A stretch of DNA of 64,000 bases from Parapristionchus giblindavisi (GCA_943737045.1 CALSFV010000119.1:62001-126000); one strand, 5' to 3'. Counted from the stretch's first letter, positions 50,261 through 62,906 are shown. Translations and numbers: made by a program. Notes: generated by a model not told the origin, from the letters alone.

Positions 50261-51400
50261 CAAGGGAACCGAGAATGGCGCGGACGATCAGTGCAAAATT
50301 CGTTGACATAGGCCGACTGGGACTCCCCAGGGGGTCACAGAACTGTTTTGAACTTTTTGGATATTTGCTTCCTTGGTACCGAAAATCGATTATGAAAATG
50401 TGATGGAAATTTGTGCGCGAGCCCCGTGGAATAGTGTCAAACACTCAGAGAACACGAGCTGTGTCCTCCGTAGCCAAGTGGTTAGAGTGCCGGATTAGCT
50501 TTTGGAATGTCGTGGGTTCGAATCCCCCCTACTACAACTTCTTTTGCTGTATTTTTTCAGTGCTTTCCAACAGACATTTTTAAAGTCAAACTTCATTTTC
50601 AACAACAACAATAACAACAACTACAAATCAACAACGATGGAGAAGTACCCAGAAGCAGTTGAAGCAGAACGGCTTCTCGCATCGGGGAGAGATGCTGCAA
50701 CCGCGAGAGGAGCAGAAAGAGCACGGTGACATCGATCCCTTGTCGAAGATGATGAAGCCGCCCTTGAAGAAGCCGTACATGATGAAGGGCTTGAACCGAT
50801 CAGCACTCATGCAGAAATGAAGTTGTGAGACGAACTTGAGCAGGTTGTGCCTCGGCGAGACCTTGCAGTTGATACATCTGGCCATGATGATGCTCTTGAG
50901 TCTCTTCTGGATGCCATTCAGCTGGTGGTTGAAGGAGAGATCCGCTGGCTGGCAGAGGGAATTGCCGCCAGGGGGGGGGGATGTTCAGAATGAAACGTTA
51001 GCGGCGAAAAGCGTACTTCTCCAACGTTGTTGATTTGTAGTTGTTGTTATTGTTGTTGTTGAAAATAAAGTTTGACTTTGGAAATATCTGTTGGAATGCA
51101 CTGAAAAAATACAGCAAAAGAAGTTGTAGTAGGGGGGATTCGAACCCACGACATTCCAAAAGCTAGTCCGGCACTCTAACCACTTGGCTACGGAGGACAC
51201 AGCTCGTGTTCTCTGTGTCTTTGACACTATTCCACGGGACTGGAGCACAAATTTCCATCACATTTTCATAATCGATTTTCGGTGCCAAGGAAGCAAATAT
51301 CCAAAAAGTTCAAAACAGTTATGTGACCCCCTGGGGAGTCCCAGTCGACCTATGTCAACGAATTTTGCACTGATCGTCCGCGCCATTCTCGGGTCCCTTG
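50261..51400. mobile_element. Foldback DNA element carrying tRNA-like modules in both arms and a central open frame
   Basis: Arms at 50261-50649 and 51015-51400 are inverted repeats with ends CAAGGGAACC / GGGTCCCTTG. The element is flanked by TGA on each side (50258-50260, 51401-51403). Each arm contains a tRNA-like module: left, A-box TAGCCAAGTGGTTA at 50471-50484 and B-box GGGTTCGAATCCC near 50514-50526 on the plus strand; right, the mirror at 51190-51139 on the minus strand. They face each other. A T6 run at 50552-50557 could end transcription within the arm. The central 365 bases are clearly more GC-rich and hold a long frame with two TGA codons. No transposase was found. The ends match 15210-15624 and 34908-35519. 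Confidence 0.87.
50637..50996 (+). pseudogene. Broken open frame in the centre of the foldback element
   Basis: Starting at ATG 50637 the frame reads MEKYPEAVEAERLLASGRDA through GAERAR, then TGA. It continues without shift as HRSLVEDDEAALEEAVHDE to EMKL, a second TGA, then DELEQVVPRRDLAVDTSGH to LDAIQLVVEGEIRWLAEGI. It is acidic and probably helical. Both stops could come from single changes of CGA to TGA, though that is inference. No family was recognised. The frame starts in the last bases of the left arm, so it belongs to the element. Confidence 0.45.
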
Positions 51401-51509
51401 TGAAACGTTGTGAGAGTGGTAGTAAGAATTAGGGATGGATGAACGAATTCATTGTTTGAACTAATTAGAGAACAGTCATAATTATGAAAAATCACATAAA
51501 AGAAGTTAG

Positions 51510-51832
51510 TCATACAACGAGATTTATATATTGGCACATTTCCAATATAATGACGTTGTAGACACTGTCATCGGGGTAGATGGATTCATTCAAAGTGTTG
51601 CCTATCCCTTCGTCTATCAAGTCAAGGTCAGCAAACAGACAAACACTGTACACTACTATGGCAGTTGAATGGACACAAAAGAGGTCCATGAATAGGAGAT
51701 TCAACTATGTCAAAATCAACTTCACAATATTGGTGAAAACAGTGATGTCTATGTATAAGAGGGTTGACATAGAGTACTCCCGTTGTACGGTGCAGAGTGA
51801 GAACAATCTTTCCATCAAATACTGTTTGCGTT
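51510..51832 (-). pseudogene. Membrane-protein fragment with one in-frame stop
   Basis: After a possible acceptor (GCGGTAG), the minus strand reads RKQYLMERLFSLCTVQREYS, then STLLYIDITVFTNIVKLILT, an in-frame TAG, and in the same frame LNLLFMDLFCVHSTAIVVYS VCLFADL. The acidic EGIGNTLNESIYPDDSVYN follows. Two hydrophobic helices on either side of the stop suggest a receptor or transporter that has acquired a nonsense mutation. It may be the 5' half of the gene whose 3' half is at 49667-49239. Confidence 0.33.
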
Positions 51833-52408
51833 CTACCGCAAAAATACAGAGAGTCCATCTCTAATGCGTTTTATTGAATAGTAACGTTTTGTACGAAAAT
51901 AAATGATGTGTTGTGCATCCAACAATGAAAGAAGAGAAATGATGACTCATTGTCTCTAGTAGTAAAAACCACACAAAAGAAGTTGATGGAAAAGGATGCG
52001 TATACTTGCTATGCCTCTGTCTCCTTCTCCTTTCACTTCCCCCTCTTCTTGTCTGCAGACGATAGTCGTGAGGGATATTGTCAATTTCCTATTGATATAA
52101 GCGCTCATGGGATGGGGAACATACAACTACATATTAGTTTTGACGGATACTAGAGATCAACAATGAACCATCCAAACCACCCACATCGGATATGATCCTT
52201 GTACACATTCTGGTTCGAATCCCACTCTCTCCATCGTCTTTTGCAACCTTTTAATCATAAATTTCTTTATTCTATCCTCGTCAGAACAGGTGGATAATTA
52301 CAATGAAGGCATGGTTGTACAATGCTCTTGGATGTACATACGATAGAGGAGGGATACTGTAGATCGAGATTACTGTAGATCATCTTGAATCGATTGGAGG
52401 CGTCACGT
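51833..52408. other. 3' flank of the kinase gene
   Basis: No coding sequence was recognised. GGTTCGAATCCC at about 52212-52223 looks like a B-box, but no A-box lies at the right distance, so no tRNA is called. Confidence 0.35.
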
Positions 52409-55306
52409 CTACAGGCATCGATGACCTTCAATTCGAGAATTGATCAAAGTAGGAAAGGGAAAAGTGTACCGATCATCATCATCATCAGCTGTAGTGGGTG
52501 CATTGGCTATTCGTGCAGATGCCATATGAGACTCCCCGAGGTCACCCACAAAGTGAGCCCGTCGAAGCATCCATCGTTGAACCTTGAGAGCCGGAGTTCA
52601 GTAGACAGACGCGGCCGGCAATTAGTACTGATATCGAATACCTGCCAGTCCATAGGAGTATCGAGGTCAATGTCCGCGTGTGTGGCAGCAGAACGAAGTT
52701 CTCGTCGGAAAAGATCGTAGTCAGGAGTGTCGTAGAACCTGAAAGATATTATAGATAGGCAGTGTAGTCTCTTAGTTTGAGAGGAGTACAGTAGAGGCGT
52801 TGTATGCAATAAATAGGAGAATTTTAATTTTGTCTCATTAAGTATTGATCCATTGCAGTCAATGGAAACATCGCAGTCACCCCATATCCACCATTCTACT
52901 CGCATTGCTGACTTATTGGAATAGAAGCGTGGAATACAAGAATATATATAGTGTACACACGTTGTCTGATCAATCGAATCCATAATAGTACCCAACTCTT
53001 CGGGAATTCCCTCGAAGAACGATGCACGTTTCTCATTCCTGATCAAAGATCAAAGATCATCCTAGAAACAAACCGAAGTTCAAACATACCGGATGGCCTG
53101 TTTGTAGTCGCCCATCTTGTGGTAGTCCTTGAAGCTTCCCCATGGTAGAGGACCTTAGCAAATCATATCAAAGATCAAAGTTCATAGATCAAATCTATCG
53201 TACCTTTGATCAGTTCCACCGTCATGTACAACCATGACTCAAGATCGTCCTTTGGTGACTGATCCTTATGTGCGTGAGCGGCCAATGGAGCGTACTATAA
53301 TCCATCCATAATTATCGTCTACAGTATCCATAATCTACTGATTTTTTAAAACCTGAAAAGTGCCGACTAGCGCTGCTGAAGGTCTTGGCGGAATGATTTT
53401 ACCGTCATTGTCCCTGAACCAAAGAATCAATACATGACCGATATTTAGCAGATTATATTGTCACACAATATATTTTAAAATCAATAATCAAACAATGATC
53501 AATCGATAAATCAATGATTCACCTAAATCGTCGTGCGAAGCCAAAATCAAGCAGGTATATCATTCCATTGTCCTCTTCTTCACCAGAACCAATCACCAAA
53601 TTTGGCGCCTTGACATCTCTGAATATATCCTGTCATTCTAACCTTTTAGTTTGTATTCCACTCAATAGTTTCTTCATTGATATCTCACCTACACAGCCAT
53701 CCAGCTTCGTGCAACGACTGCAGTCTGTCAAGTGTTTGTAAGGCGATCTTCAAGGCGGTCGATAGAGAAAATCTGTAAGTGGGCGGGGCTTATATGAGGA
53801 GAGTAGGCGGAGTCAAACCTTTTATCTGGTAAAGATCGTCGTAGTTTTCCAAGATCAGGTCCTAGCATCTGCATCACTAGATACTTGTATGCAGTGGTTC
53901 GTCCAGCAGCAATCTAAATAATATTATTAGATGAATTTGAAAGAGGAATTTAGTCTGTAGAAAACCCCAGGAAATACGGAGCACAGCTTATAATCAGACA
54001 ACGTTCTTTCGAAGACAACAAAGGAGTTTTTCGAATTAACACAGAGAGCAAACTTGCCCAAATATGGGCAATATATTTGCCAACTCACACCACTTGTGCA
54101 AACGATTTGCCCACATTCGGGCCAAAAGCCATCGATTTGCCCATATACAGGCTAGCATTTGTCTGAATACGGGCAGATCGTTCGCCAACTAACGCCATAC
54201 GGGCAAATTTAATCTCTGTGAACTCTGGACCATCCATTACACAAAAAACATCATTTGTGTAATGTCATTTATTTATAGAGCGAAACATTAATTGACCTAC
54301 CATGGCGGGAAATCCAATGGCACGTTGTCGTTGCATACAAGTCAATACCATCACATCGAGTTTGAGAACCGCCCTCAAAAGGGAATTATTTATCTCATTG
54401 TCAGTTAAATACTATTTCATATTTTTCAAATATATTATAATAGAGTACTTCTTTTGCTAACGACATCGATCTCTCTATCAGTACTCATTCTCTACGAATT
54501 GAATAGTTGATACAATGGAGAGTGGAAAACAATGAATGTGGCAATGTAATCAGAAGAAGACTACTTCAGAACATGGAAATAGTCCATAAGTATATTATAA
54601 AAAATCGAGTGTAAAATGCCGTTTTCTTCGTGTTTATTTCATTGTTTCGTATTTTTTGGACAGGTCGCGTGTTTTGAAGTAGTGCCGAAGACCCTAGGAG
54701 TATCGATTACTTGAGATTCCCGTGTTGTCGTTCCACTTTCATCGCGTATTTCTTCCGATGATTATTAGCATCGGCTACGATGAAGACATCTGGAGTGAAA
54801 ATGGATCATTAATAATTCATTTCAACACATTTGATCAGTCTATCAAATAACAAAATCTTAAAGAATACGGTTCCCAATTCCATTGACATTTTATAAATTC
54901 CTCTAGTATCTTCATAATCTTGTTCATCAATAATGGCTTTAACTGGTTTCTCATAATAAACGAAAATGTTAAAAATAAACCAGAGTAAGGAATTAACATA
55001 AACATGTCCAGAGGATTATGTGTTATATCTTGAAATTAAATAGACGGTAAATGTACCTGAGAAGGGCCCACTTGCAATCGATCGAAGAACTCTCCACTTA
55101 CCCACTTCGTGCTCTATAATCATACCAACCTATAACTATCGAATATTCAATATTTGATATAGATTATGAACAATAATGGATCACAGTATATATTCATACT
55201 GTTTATATTCACTATTAAAATAGCAGTGTATATGAATTTTTTTAATGAAGAAACATGGAATGGTCACCTGAGGTATTTGTGGCTCATCCTCGTGTTTGGA
55301 GCTCAT
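52409..55306 (-). CDS. Casein kinase 1 / tau-tubulin-kinase-like protein kinase, 13 exons
   Basis: This is a predicted Ser/Thr kinase of the CK1 superfamily, in the TTBK-like branch that is large in worms. Exons on the minus strand are 55306-55268, 55129-55057, 54789-54711, 54373-54301, 53913-53819, 53772-53689, 53618-53523, 53413-53353, 53294-53204, 53153-53090, 53038-52961, 52738-52642 and 52582-52409: 1104 bases, 367 aa, in frame. The glycine loop is IASGPFSDVF, and the ATP lysine is K55 in YAMKVE. The catalytic loop is CRDVKAPN (D149), with Cys where His is usual. The metal motif is DFG (172-174). The CK1-type GTFQYAPLAAH and GPLPWGSF are present. The tail contains GDLGESHMASARIA and ADDDDD. 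The final exon, reached through a 59-base intron ending in AAG, is the least certain part. Exon 4 follows a GAG acceptor. Intron 4 carries a MITE. Confidence 0.92.
54041..54219. mobile_element. MITE with ACAGAGA ends and TTTGCCC repeats, in kinase intron 4
   Basis: The ends ACAGAGAGCAAACTTGCCC and GGGCAAATTTAATCTCTGT are inverted repeats. Inside, 'TTTGCCCA' and related blocks (TTTGCCAACTCAC, TTTGCCCACATTCGGGC, TTTGCCCATATACAGGC) repeat several times. A diverged relative may lie near 32730-32890. Confidence 0.65.
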
Positions 55307-58300
55307 GATAGCATGGGACTAGACAATGAGAGAAGACCGATGGGGAGACTAGATGATACAACGAATGAAATGAATGACAATGAAAGACATGAAAATGATA
55401 CGACATAAACAACGAACAATGATAAATGAATTAATGAGAAGAGTTCATATGGAAATGAAATATTAAAATAACTTTATTCGAAAGTAACAATAAGTGATGA
55501 GAGAGTATGGCGAAATGAGAGAGTAAAGAAAAAGAAAGATATTGATTGAGAGATGGGAAGAGGGAGGACGGTTGGTATAGATGATCTACAATGAATCATT
55601 TCCTTTTCTTTGATGAAATGACATTTGTCTATTAGTAAGTCGACAATCTGAATTGTCGATTCAACAATATATCAATATAGTTGTAACCCAACCCATTCAT
55701 ATTTATCATTCCATTTCGTTATAATTCCTAATGTGAATGTTCACTTTCACCTACGGAAATGCATCAGAAAAAAAGTAAAAATTCGTTAACGGGATGGAGC
55801 CCAGACGAAAAGTATTTTCGAGTATGAACATCAAAGTCTTTGATAATGTCATAAAGATAAACATTTCATAGATTTTTAATTATATAGTAGTGAGTATGTG
55901 ATACCTAGTTTATTCTATCCAAATTTCAGATTTTAATCTTGTCTGACTGCGAAGATAGAGCTCATCATATTGGTAGTTCTTATGTTGCCAGTAAAATGTC
56001 TCATTTTTAACAATCTTAATATTCGTGAACGCGGATAATGTAATTATTTTGGTGTAGATTTTCGTAATCAGCATTAAAAGTGTTCTTAACCCAGAGCCAA
56101 TCCAAAGAAAAATGGTCAACACTCGAGACCCAATACACTCCAAAATTTACGCCGACGCATACGAAAAGTAACACGTTACGGTGTAGGCGAGTAAGATAAA
56201 TGTAATGACTCATTAAATACCTATGTAGTTTGATGATTCTTTCCATTTCATACACCATTTTCTTTTGCTTTCCATTGTATTCTTAACAAAGTGAAACACC
56301 TGTGATATGGTCTCATCAACGTCATAACTATAATAATATCTACAAGAAGATGAAATCTGAATAAGAAGAGGGATTAAGAGCATGATTCAGTACTCCGAAT
56401 TGGGCCAAATTCTCCGCTCTGACTTCTCACTCTCGCTGAAAAAAGTGAGAGAGTGAGACCAAAGCGATGAGTAAGATTGAGGAAAAAATATTTATGTTGA
56501 GGTCAATGATGATGATCCCTTGTCTCATTATCGTAGATAATCCTCTTGTAAACACAAAGATATAATTTTACTCCATTTTCAATTTTGAGGAATTTACAAA
56601 GACATTATGTTTCATTCCAGAAAAAAAAGCATCTGATCTTGTTGACTAATGTAACATGAATACGGTATATTTTATTGTTATGTACAGTAATTATTTAGTA
56701 TATCTCATCTTTCCATCATTCGATAGTTTAACCATCTCTTCACCTAACTCACTTAAGATTATGGTCGACTACTGTACTCAAGGGATACGGTAACTTCATC
56801 CCATATCGCATACATATATTGTTCGGAGAGACATCGATTTCTACGTTAGGTCGCTAACCAATCGGTTAAGGTATTTACAAAAAATGTGCAAATCTTTTTC
56901 ATGCCATGCATGACATGCGAAGAACTTTCCTCCAGTTGGAGAAAGAGCCAAACGTTAAAAATACATGTGTTGACATTGATGCTTACTCATAGAAACTAAT
57001 GTAGTGTGCAAATGTGATGATGAAAATAATATGTAGGTGGTCAGAAAACGTGTTCTATTCGAGTGTTCCTTTGAAATAATCTACTAACTATAAATTAATA
57101 AGCAAAGAAATACTACAATAGAGGTTCCCTCGATGAAAATATCGAATTAATTCATATGCAAATACTAAAAAAATTTAAAGTGGCTGTAGAGTTCGCGAAA
57201 TTTTTTTTTGCTAAATTGTGTACTAAAGACGAATAATAATCTTGTCTGTGATCACTATAATTCTCATTCTCAGAATTCCCATTTTTGTATTTGTTTTTGT
57301 TGGCATTTGGGGACAAGTACAATGGGAAAGAACAAGAAAAATATTCAAAGTTGAGGTTGCTATGAGACTTTGATGAAGGAGTACTGAGAGAATATTGAGA
57401 AAGAAAGACAAATATGATATCCATATTATTAATAAAGGCTGTAATACTGTATACTTGTTCAAGTCATTTATGAGACGTTATTAAACATTTCTTCATGGTC
57501 ACACTTTCCTTTTCTTTCTCTCAATTTAGAGAGATAAATTATCTTTGAGCATCGCTGTAAAATGAAATATAATTCGTTTACGTTCACAATTGACTATGGA
57601 TTCTTTTCAACAAACGTACTAGAGTCGAATCCATTGCCGCTTGCAATAATTACGCCATGCCATCCTTATTGTTAGTACCTTTTTTTGCAGTGAACTTGTT
57701 CTCACCGATTCACCATGCGACAGACAATCATCGTCAAAGTGTGCTTATTTAAGCTCTTTTAGGTCTAATAAAAAGATTAAAAATTTAAAAAAGTAATGAG
57801 GAAAATGGCAATTTGGGAAAATACGTTATATGTCTTACTCGTAATATTTCCATTTTCACTATAATATATTTACCTATCAGATCAATGAAGCTAATAGTCA
57901 TTTTCCATTTTGTATATGGATTTTTCAGTTTCACCCAATTCCTGACTAATTCTGGTCTAGTGAATATTCATCCTTTTCGCAATATTTCTCATCTTATTTA
58001 TCTCGATCTATTCTTTCTTCTCTTCAGGTAGACCCATTATATTCTCTTTTTTTTCTTTTCTCCGATCTAATTCCCGTTTTTGTTCTTCTTCCCTTTGTAT
58101 TCTGGATGTTTTCATTGAGATCGTCGATAAAGTCATCCTCTTCCTCTAACGAATTAATGACATCTTTAATACAATATCATGGCCCATAGATAAATGTGCA
58201 CGCTTGTTTTCCATTGTCGAACCATGTGTTTATTCGTCTAGCTAAGACGAGAAAAGCATCGTAGAGACGAAGAGAGATTTCTCTTCACTTCTCGCCTTTT

Positions 58301-59866
58301 TTGACTTTCAATGGCGCTTAAGTGTCGGGTCATTTTAGTCTGTTTGCTCTATACTTTAAAAAAGAGAAAAAATCAACAAAAAAGTGTGTGGTCTCTTCAG
58401 TATTCAGTTTTCTCTCGTTATTAGATAAATAGCGTGCATTTTGAAGAGACTTTTAGTAAAGTTTACTCTTTCTGTGTTTCTTTGAGAGAAACATAGTATA
58501 TCTATTACTTCATCTCATTAAATTAGGCTTCCCTTCCTTTCGACTTTATTGTTATGTCTGTGTATTACGTACTCTCTCATGAAACATTCTCCAGTAAATA
58601 ACTAATTTATATCTCTTTGTTAAAGTTTTCTCAAGTATTTAGGATGGGTCAAAGTGAATAGTCAAATCATTGTACACATTCATACAAAGGTTTAATCATA
58701 TTTATCCTGCTTTTGTACATATGCTTACATTCTTTGTGTTCTTCATCGCTAATGAGACAATTCACCAACTCGGTAGGCCTTCCAATAATTGGTGAATCAT
58801 ATCTTGTTTATATTAGTAACGTTTTTTTAATGATTGATATTTGTTATTCCCTGTTATCTCCTCATTATTTGGAATCATCCATGCAGATTCGTATTGCACA
58901 TCATTCATTTTCTCTCTAGAGGGCTTACCATTGGAATGATGATCCCATCGACTTATGTACACACAAAATGAGCTATCTACAGGGAATACGTAATGTCATT
59001 ATTCGGGTCCTTTCGTCTGTCCCTCTCCCCCTCACTCGGACTCTCCCTCTCTATCTCTCCCTCTCCCTTCTCTCTCACTTCTCCCTTTCTCTCACACTCT
59101 CTATCTATCTCTCTACCACTTCCCTTTTTCTATTCATTACAAGTCTAAATCTAAAAGAGAAGGACTACTCTCTAAATTGGCTTTCTCACTGTCTCCCTCT
59201 CCTTTTCTCTCTTACTCTCACTCCTACTCCCTCTATTCTTCCTCTTATCCTTCTAATTCAAAATCTCTTCAGCTGCATTTTCATCTAATCTCTTACTTTT
59301 TTTAATTCTTGCTTAAATAGTAGAATAGCGTGCGTTGACTCTCTTTCTCTTTTCTTCGACCTCTACCTTTACCATATATCCCATCTCTCAGTCTACAATT
59401 CTTCACACTATTTTGACTTCGTTCACTCTTTTCATCACAAAGTGAACAATTCCTCCATTCCTCTCTTTGTGTGATTGTCTTCAATATTCAAGAGGAAAAT
59501 GAAGAGAAACGAAGAGAGTTTTCTGTGCCTTTCATTTCTATTCACGGCTTTTGAACAGAACATTTGTGTAACTTCTTCTTATATGAAGATAGAAGCCATT
59601 GTCCATGGTTTCTTTGTATTGACAGACAACTGAGAAATAGACTGATATTGAGGGATACAATCGATGATATTACATATGTTATCCCTCTTATGCAGTCTTC
59701 AAAAGTCGTAAAAAGCAAGAGGTGTAAAGTCTGGTTTTTTTAATTACTATTTTATTATAGATTATGAAAACTCGCCGAGTTCGGTTTTCGGTCATTTCCT
59801 TCTCTTATTGTTTCTTATTATTGTTTAACGAACCAAGGGAGATGACTTCGTTAGAGTGGAATACTA
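55307..59866. other. No firm gene
   Basis: Minus-strand frames at 56258-55910 include a hydrophobic run in the same frame on both sides of a stop, and could be a decayed receptor. No other motif was found. Bases about 59020-59280 are a long CTCTCC pyrimidine tract that creates a false Leu/Ser-rich frame. TCAATTTAGAGAGATAAATT near 57520 is unremarkable. Confidence 0.35.
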
Positions 59867-59959
59867 TTATATTATAGCAACAGAATATGGGGAAAAGGCC
59901 ATTTGAAACTTTTCTTCTCCGTGCAATCTCTGAAAATATTCTCAAATTATAATATATAC

Positions 59960-60157
59960 CAAAATCATGAGAATGTTTCCGGATACGCCGAGAATTATAA
60001 CCCACCGACGTGAAATTTTTCGGAATATATCAAAACGATTTATCTCATAAATAAGATATTTTTCTGAAGAAATAATGAGCGTTGTCGCTTTCGATGACTT
60101 CAAAAATCTTTTTCCTAATGAAGAAAATGATTGTTTTGACGATATCATCTGAATCAT
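59960..60157 (-). CDS. Possible first exon of a seven-helix receptor
   Basis: From ATG at 60157 the frame reads 66 codons to a donor (TTG then GTATAT). The end, RRWVIILGVSGNILMIL, is a hydrophobic helix with the GN pair typical of GPCR helix 1. An acceptor (ATATTTTCAG) at 59929 would continue in frame as RLHGEEKFQMAFSPYSVAII, but a stop follows at about 59867. The gene is therefore either broken or has another intron that I could not place. Receptor class is unknown. Confidence 0.35.
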
Positions 60158-62906
60158 CTCCCATTACATACACATATGAGTATCAAAAAATACGAAAAAC
60201 ATTTTTCTCAAAGAATAAAACAGTTCTAAAGAAAGTTCAAGTTTATGGGATTTAGATCTGTATATATCATAAATATCTACATACATATATTCGACTTGTA
60301 AACTAATCATTGTCATTAATTTTTGTCAAAATGGATCAGGAATGTTAAAGAAGGTCTTATGGATGAAATGCAACAGCGTGATTCTTAATTGAAGCTGCAT
60401 GATGAAATATTTTGCTCAATATGATTTTTTCTGAAATTTTTTCGAGGTTATGTAAAAATCAAAAAACGAAAAATGCATATCCCTAATATTTATGGAGAGA
60501 ATCATAAATTAAGATTTCTCTCAGCCTTTTTTCGACCATATCATTCTTTAAATATGCCATTATGGTATCTGAAAAGTATCATAAATTTCTCCCGACTAGT
60601 CAGACCAGCTCTGAAACATTCATAAATGTCAACATCAACGAAGATAAATAATATTCATGAATAATCCATGCACTTCTTGAAGTCAAACAACTTTGTTTCT
60701 CCAAACTTTCGACGTATAAAATAGTCAATTATCATGTCTCTTTGATTCAGTAGTTAGACACAAGCTATAGTTTTCTTGCGATGGTTGCAACGATAAGATT
60801 CCTGTTAGCATCACTCTTTCCACTATCTAATCCCCTAGAATCTAGTACAAATTGACTATGAAAGATAATCATACCATTTCCATTTCATTGATATACTTCA
60901 TATCTGTATATATTAGACAGAGGGGGTCAAAGCATCTTCATATTCACAATATTCACAATATCCTTCGGTTTCGATTATATAGTTTTCTTCCATTTCATAA
61001 TCTATTCAATCAATTCACTGATACCTATAGATCTCTATATTCATCTATTATGTATTTCTTATATCTAATCAATAAGAAGAATATGAATAATGTTAGCCAA
61101 TACTTCTAATCATCCAATTTCCAACGTTATAATCCACTATTAGCATATCCTCTCTTCCTTTCTTTTCTCCTCCATATTTAAGAGTCTGTCCTTTGCCTTT
61201 ATAGAGACATCCGATTATTCATCACTCGGTGTTTCTCCTTCTCCTTATCCCACTTTTCCCCTTTCCCCCTCCTTTTTCTTCCCCTCCTCATTCTCCATCT
61301 CGTTCTCCCTTTTCTTGAGCATCCACTCTCTCCTCCTAGTACCGCCCTCACCCTCTCAATCCTTTTCCTCTCTCTCAACGATGGATTCTCTGTACCTCTC
61401 GGCTTTTCTTCCCTTATAACCGAATCTTAATCGAACTTTTCATCCCTACTTAATGTGCACCCTAACAGTATTTCCTCAATCATAAAGATCGCTGAAGATT
61501 GCCACGTAGTTTTTCAAGCATACTCTGAAGCTCAAAATATTTTTAAATATAAAATCCCCGCTCTGAACAATATATAACAATGATTGAGCAACGTGTTAAT
61601 TGGAAGACATATAGTGTTCTTCTTATGGAACGAGAGTGAAATCCCCCAGGGTCTTCATCCACCTAACAAGGTTTAAATTTCAACAACTTTCGGACTTCCA
61701 CGCCGGTCCTATACACTACTTAAGCGTTGTCCAAAATTCACGAAAAGAATATGAAAGGGAAAAAAGACTATATAATAATGTATAGACAATGGAACGTTTC
61801 CATTTTGTTCGTGACTTTTGGCAAGAACCACGTGACTGATTGATGATGTAATGTAGTTTTACACTCTCACTCAGAGTCTAGCAGATCAATCAATCTAACA
61901 TTTAGACTTGTCAACTGTCTCATCATCGTGTAATCGTCATATATACTGATGCTCCTCCCATAAAATTAATGTTGTTAAAATGACTGAGAACACTGTGATT
62001 TGAAGATCTTATGATATGAAGAATATGTGACAAGGAATTCTTATGTTATCTTTGTAATATCGAAAGTATCTTATATGATATATCTGTATTTATTCTCATG
62101 TCCTTTCCGTTGTACACTCTACATAAGTGTATCTGTCTAAATTCATTCATAATCTAGAGACTTTCTAGAGTCTTTCCAACTCTCCATACGTTTTCTCTCC
62201 CCTCAATCACTTTTTTTCCTCTACTCTTTTTCCTCTGCCTCTCTTTCTTAACCCCCCCCCCATCCATCTCTTTTTTCTCCCTATTAGTCCCTTCCTCCAT
62301 CTTCTTTCTTTATTCCATTCGCAACTTCAGACATCATACCATGAGATCTGTAATTGTTATCATAATAGTCTAGACGTTCACTTCCTCTTCATATCCTTCA
62401 TTCGTTATTTCAATGGAGTCAGTAGACGTAGACGTCGAAGACAATACCAGTGGGTCATTTGACTATTTTAATTATTTTAATTAAACTTTCCACAGTCACT
62501 AATGAGAATTTCCAAAACGCTTCATTCATTTACTATAAGTGAACTTTTGATCTTTATTATTACAATCCCATTTATAAAATTTTCATAATGGTGTATGTAT
62601 ATACCTATGTGCAATTGTTGAAATGGTTTTCACAAACGACTGGGATTATCTTAATATTTTTTGCGCGACCAAATAGTGTTTAATTGCGTCGGAGGAATTC
62701 TTGAGTGGCTCAATCTAATGCATACATACTACGACGCCTACAGACTCTATGATGAAAATAGATTATTGTATCTTAGAAAAAAGATAGTTTCCAATATTTA
62801 AGTACTATATATTGAATAATATGGACGATCGAAAAATTCTAATGATTCTGCAACAGAAAAGTGGATTTTAAAATTTTGGAAAAGTATGACCTGAGTCATC
62901 CTATAT
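60158..62906. other. No recognised gene; pyrimidine tracts
   Basis: Bases about 61190-61400 and 62170-62330 are strongly CT-rich on the plus strand, including a short run of nine C near 62252. Open frames are short and featureless. No splice-bounded exon with a known motif was found. Confidence 0.4.

Noticed and set aside
51130..51200. Possible true tRNA gene pair at 50.46 and 51.2 kb
   Set aside because: The 5' GTCCTCC cannot pair with the 3' CTACTAC end, and the T-stem has mismatches. It is an element-borne relic.
52212..52223. Isolated B-box GGTTCGAATCCC
   Set aside because: No A-box at the required distance upstream, and no stem pairing.
58968..59288. 106-codon Leu/Ser-rich frame
   Set aside because: Translation of a CTCTCC tract; the same applies to minus frames at 48.8-49.2 and 4.7-5.0 kb.
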